This document shows, one piece after another, positions 61,613-64,000 of a DNA stretch of 64,000 nt. How positions within the stretch are numbered: position 1 is the first letter of the stretch; each line of letters opens with the position of its first letter. Source of the DNA: Ignavibacteria bacterium (lineage in GTDB: Bacteria > Bacteroidota > Ignavibacteria > Tepidaquicellales > Tepidaquicellaceae); NCBI GenBank assembly GCA_036262055.1, contig DATAJP010000002.1, positions 1,102,161-1,166,160 of the forward strand, given 5' to 3'. The notes beneath the pieces are model-generated. The model saw only the letters and a list, made by a program, of their open reading frames with translations. It was not told where the DNA came from and ran no database searches. Made by a program: the position numbers and the translations under genes.

Positions 61613-62329
61613 TTGGATACCTTAACTGAAACTCAAACAATACAAGTCCTCGACAAAGGATTTATTGAAGTAATTGACAAACTTGGAACCGACCTCACCG
61701 TTGCGAATTCTGCACGCGTGTCATTCGGAAAACGTAAAACAGTTTTCGATGAATCCGACAGGAAGCTCGTAAAATTTCTTGCAAAGCATAAACATTGGTC
61801 GCCGTTCAGACATCTTGTTGTGCAATTTCACATTAAAGCGCCGGAGTTTGTGATGCGCCAATGGTATAAGCACGTTGTCGGAATCGAAACAACATCATCT
61901 TACGCAACCAAAGACCACGCATGGAATGAAATCAGCGGAAGGTATGTGCCTGTTGCGGATTATTATATACCGTCTAACTGGAGAAGACAATCAGAAAATA
62001 ACAAGCAGGCATCGGAAGGAAGCATCGATGACCAGGAAACGGCTAACAAAGTTTTTACCGAAGCAATGGAATTGATGATTGCTCATTATGATAAATTACT
62101 TGAGCTTGGTGTTGCAAAAGAGCAGGCGAGGATGATTCTTCCGTTAAATCAATATACTGAAGTCTACTGGACTGCATCATTTCAGGCAATAATGAATTTC
62201 ATCGAGTTGCGCGATGAAGCAACAGCTCAGTGGGAGATTCGCCAGTACGCAATAGCATTAAAAGAATTGATGCTCGAAATTTATCCTGAAACAACCCGCA
62301 TCTGGTTTGAAGTAAACCCCGGGAAGTAA
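61613..62329 (+). CDS. thyX: Flavin-dependent thymidylate synthase ThyX
   Basis: 238 residues from a TTG start. Conserved parts: DLTVANSARVSFGKRK, LAKHKHWSPFRHLVVQFHIKAP, FVMRQWYKHVVG and HAWNEISGRYV. The ThyX motif (normally RHRxxSxNExSxRY) is spread out by an insertion of about eleven residues between KHVVG and NEISGRY. The C-terminus has RMILPLNQYTEVYWTASFQAIMNF in short blocks (LPLNQYTEVYWTAS). It makes dTMP with FAD and methylenetetrahydrofolate. Functional residues Arg and Ser positions look kept. Confidence 0.92.
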   Translation: MDTLTETQTIQVLDKGFIEVIDKLGTDLTVANSARVSFGKRKTVFDESDRKLVKFLAKHKHWSPFRHLVVQFHIKAPEFVMRQWYKHVVGIETTSSYATKDHAWNEISGRYVPVADYYIPSNWRRQSENNKQASEGSIDDQETANKVFTEAMELMIAHYDKLLELGVAKEQARMILPLNQYTEVYWTASFQAIMNFIELRDEATAQWEIRQYAIALKELMLEIYPETTRIWFEVNPGK

Positions 62330-62342
62330 TTTTTTAGATATC

Positions 62343-62411
62343 AACACAAAATCACTAAACCACAAAATTATAAAACACTATAAAAGTTTTGTGTTTTCGT
62401 GCTTTTGTGTT
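62343..62411. terminator. Convergent terminator-like palindrome
   Basis: A 25-nt arm (AACACAAAATCAC...) pairs with TTTTGTGTTTTCGTGCTTTTGTGTT at 62387-62411 with 21 of 25 positions. It lies between the convergent thyX and proline dehydrogenase genes and probably ends both. Confidence 0.6.
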
Positions 62412-62424
62412 AAGACTCTGAAAG

Positions 62425-63324
62425 TTATCCTCTCGAAAAAATACTTTTCAAAACATGCTTTGCAACTTCAGGGTTTTCCTTGAATCTTCTTATTGAGTAT
62501 TCATACCATCTCATCCCAAAAGGAACATAAATTCTCATTCTATGTCCATGCTTTAAAGTTTCATCACGCAAACGTTCCTGAACACCTAACAGCATCTGAA
62601 ATTCATATTTATCATTTGAAAGTCCGAGCTCTTTAATGATTTGTTCTGCACCTTTAATTAAATAATCATCATGAGTTGCAATTCCGCAATATGAACCTGC
62701 CTCAAGGGCAATCTTTAAAATCTTTAAATAATTATCCCGCACTTCCTGGTATCCTTTAAAAGCAATTTCTTCCGGTTCGACATAAATACCTTTGCATATT
62801 CTGAAGTTGGCACCGATTTTTATGAGGCGTTTTATGTCGGCTTCGCTTCTTTTCAGATATGCCTGAATGACAATGCCGACATTAGTGTAATCTTTACGAA
62901 TTCTTTCAAAAATTTGAATCGTATCTTCGGTAACAGATGAATCTTCCATATCAATTCTTACAAAAATATTTTTCTTGTTTGCGTTGTCAACTATTTCTTT
63001 TAACAATCCGTAACAAAATTCCTTATCAATTGTTAAGCCCATCATCGTAAGCTTAACCGATAGATTGCAGTTAAGTTTATGCTCTGCAATAGCATCAAGA
63101 ACCTCTATATTTTCATTCTTGGATTTTTTGGCTTCATCTTTATCTGTAATGCTTTCACCAAGCACATCGACAGTTGCCATGAAATTTCTCTCGTTAAGAT
63201 TCGTAACAGTTTTAATAGCATCCTTTATGTTATCGCCTGCAATGTATTTATTGGCAAAAATTTTTACGATTTTTTTCGGAAAAATTGGTATGGTATGAAC
63301 AATGAGGCTATTGAAGAATCCCAT
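62425..63324 (-). CDS. Proline dehydrogenase (PutA/PRODH family)
   Basis: 299 residues, monofunctional size. The PRODH barrel is visible in NLSVKLTMMGLTID, NIFVRIDMEDSSVTEDTI, GIVIQAYLKRSEADI, RICKGIYVEPEEIAFKG and QMLLGVQERLRDE, ending with YVPFGMRWYEYSIRRFKENP, the proline-carboxylate binding block (RxxxxxxRR-like). It oxidises proline to pyrroline-5-carboxylate with FAD and passes electrons to the quinone pool. No P5C dehydrogenase is seen beside it. Confidence 0.92.
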   Translation of the reverse strand: MGFFNSLIVHTIPIFPKKIVKIFANKYIAGDNIKDAIKTVTNLNERNFMATVDVLGESITDKDEAKKSKNENIEVLDAIAEHKLNCNLSVKLTMMGLTIDKEFCYGLLKEIVDNANKKNIFVRIDMEDSSVTEDTIQIFERIRKDYTNVGIVIQAYLKRSEADIKRLIKIGANFRICKGIYVEPEEIAFKGYQEVRDNYLKILKIALEAGSYCGIATHDDYLIKGAEQIIKELGLSNDKYEFQMLLGVQERLRDETLKHGHRMRIYVPFGMRWYEYSIRRFKENPEVAKHVLKSIFSRG

Positions 63325-63823
63325 TAATTATATTGAAGTATCAGATGCAGTTTTATTTCAAAGCAAAATATGGAATTAAAATTTTGCTTTAAAGTCTAAT
63401 TTATGATTGAGTTATAACGAGAATTGTTGTTGGTGAAAACACCAACAACGGCAGAAATCTATATTATTAATGCGTACTTGAATTCCCCTCTTGAGAGGGG
63501 TGGTGCCGATGAAATCGGCAACGGGGTATGTTATGGGGGTAAATAAATTCCTGCTTTCGCAGGAATGACAAATGGTGTGTCTATAAAAAACAAATCCGGC
63601 TTGCGCCGGACTTGATACGGAAAGAAAGTAACCCTCATTAACTTTCTTCCGTTTTTTGAGTATGAAGGGAATTTGGTTTTTATGCGCGGACGGAAGGGTG
63701 ACCGAACATAAATCTTTTTCAACAGGGAAAATTTGTTGTTTATTGAAACTTATATTTAAAGAACAAAGGAGCCGAACCCCGGGATGGTTACCCCCGGGAT
63801 TCGGGGAGAGAAATTCCTCCGTA
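63325..63823. other. Repeat-rich intergenic stretch
   Basis: About 500 bp without a gene, made of palindromic repeats: AACACCAACAAC near 63435, the two-hairpin repeat at 63485-63530, the CATTCCTGC palindrome at 63547-63569, TCCGGC-ttgc-GCCGGA near 63595, and a CCCCGGG pair near 63780. Short open frames here are read from repeats and are not genes. Confidence 0.55.
63485..63569. repeat. Two interspersed repeats side by side
   Basis: CCCCTCTTGAGAGGGG followed by GCCGAT-gaa-ATCGGC and ACGGGGT is the inverted counterpart of 53679-53721. ATTCCTGC-tttc-GCAGGAAT at 63547-63566 is the CATTCC family. Confidence 0.6.
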
Positions 63824-64000
63824 CTAAAATCCTACATTGAGCGTAAAGAACTGGTTAGTGCCTTCGTTAAATCTGTCTTTGGACTGGACTCTGTAAGCAT
63901 AATCAAAGCCGAGTGTTACTCCTGAGAAAGGATATTTCACTCCTGCTCCGAATGATGGTCCGTACAATGACTCACCGTTATCTTTTGCCTGAGGACTATA
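63824..64000 (-). CDS. PorV/PorQ-like outer-membrane protein (C-terminal end, partial)
   Basis: Minus-strand frame enters from the right edge and stops at TAG 63826-63824; 58 residues are visible: GPSFGAGVKYPFSGVTLGFD, YAYRVQSKDRF and a final aromatic NQFFTLNVGF typical of a barrel end. PorV/UPF0164-type proteins, a part of the type IX secretion and attachment machinery, end this way. The start lies outside the window, so the family call is tentative. Confidence 0.55.
   Translation of the reverse strand, partial: YSPQAKDNGESLYGPSFGAGVKYPFSGVTLGFDYAYRVQSKDRFNEGTNQFFTLNVGF

Noticed and set aside
63531..63925. Short frames at the right edge
   Set aside because: They are made from interspersed repeats or the antisense of the PorV-like gene end.
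1..64000. CRISPR array
   Set aside because: No series of regularly spaced direct repeats was seen anywhere; the repeats present are palindromic and interspersed.

Overview
The window is AT-rich chromosomal DNA from a Gram-negative bacterium of the Bacteroidetes/Chlorobi/Ignavibacteria group, most likely an Ignavibacteria-type lineage. Four observations point there: C-terminal type IX secretion (T9SS) sorting domains with the NYPNPFNP signature on three secreted proteins, a PorV-like barrel fragment at the right edge, a cbb3 oxidase with fused CcoN and CcoO, and DUF6660-type and YHS/TRASH-type metal-resistance accessory proteins. The assignment is an inference from gene content.

Left part (1-17.6 kb) is accessory. 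A GHKL ATPase, an excisionase-like HTH protein and a tyrosine recombinase are followed by a decayed stretch holding a broken YnfA/UPF0060-like gene. A metal-resistance island comes next: two small Cys-rich proteins on the minus strand, then a plus-strand run of DUF6660, CzcA-type RND pump, outer-membrane channel, His-rich adaptor, HMA-domain lipoprotein, NicO-like membrane protein and P-type ATPase. After a gene-poor stretch comes a two-gene unit encoding a secreted MACPF/perforin-domain protein and a lipoprotein that looks like a permuted papain-fold hydrolase. A 5' fragment of a tRNA-Lys gene at about 17.58 kb suggests an old integration or deletion border.

Middle part (18-42 kb) is respiratory. 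It has a Cys-rich Crp/Fnr regulator, a five-gene minus-strand operon for a multiheme electron conduit (18-heme NapC-like protein, c554-like protein, outer-membrane barrel, 14-heme and 7-heme cytochromes), and a divergent operon for a T9SS-targeted octaheme cytochrome, a lipoprotein, CcmE and CcmF. A complete cbb3 oxidase cluster (ccoI-S-NO-Q-P-G-H) follows behind a PAS histidine kinase, a NarL/FixJ response regulator and a second Crp/Fnr protein, an arrangement like FixL-FixJ-FixK. A palindrome ATGAC-N4-GTCAT occurs in three intergenic regions of this part, in two of them as tandem copies spaced 22 bp, and probably links these operons into one regulon.

Right part (42-64 kb) is mostly housekeeping: rimP-nusA-infB-rbfA-truB with a leader attenuator, thrS-infC-rpmI-rplT-pheS with infC apparently starting at AUC, tRNA-Ser and tRNA-Val, thyX and a proline dehydrogenase. 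These are interspersed with a PNGase F-like secreted amidase, a frameshifted EamA transporter, T9SS-exported proteins and several families of interspersed palindromic repeats.
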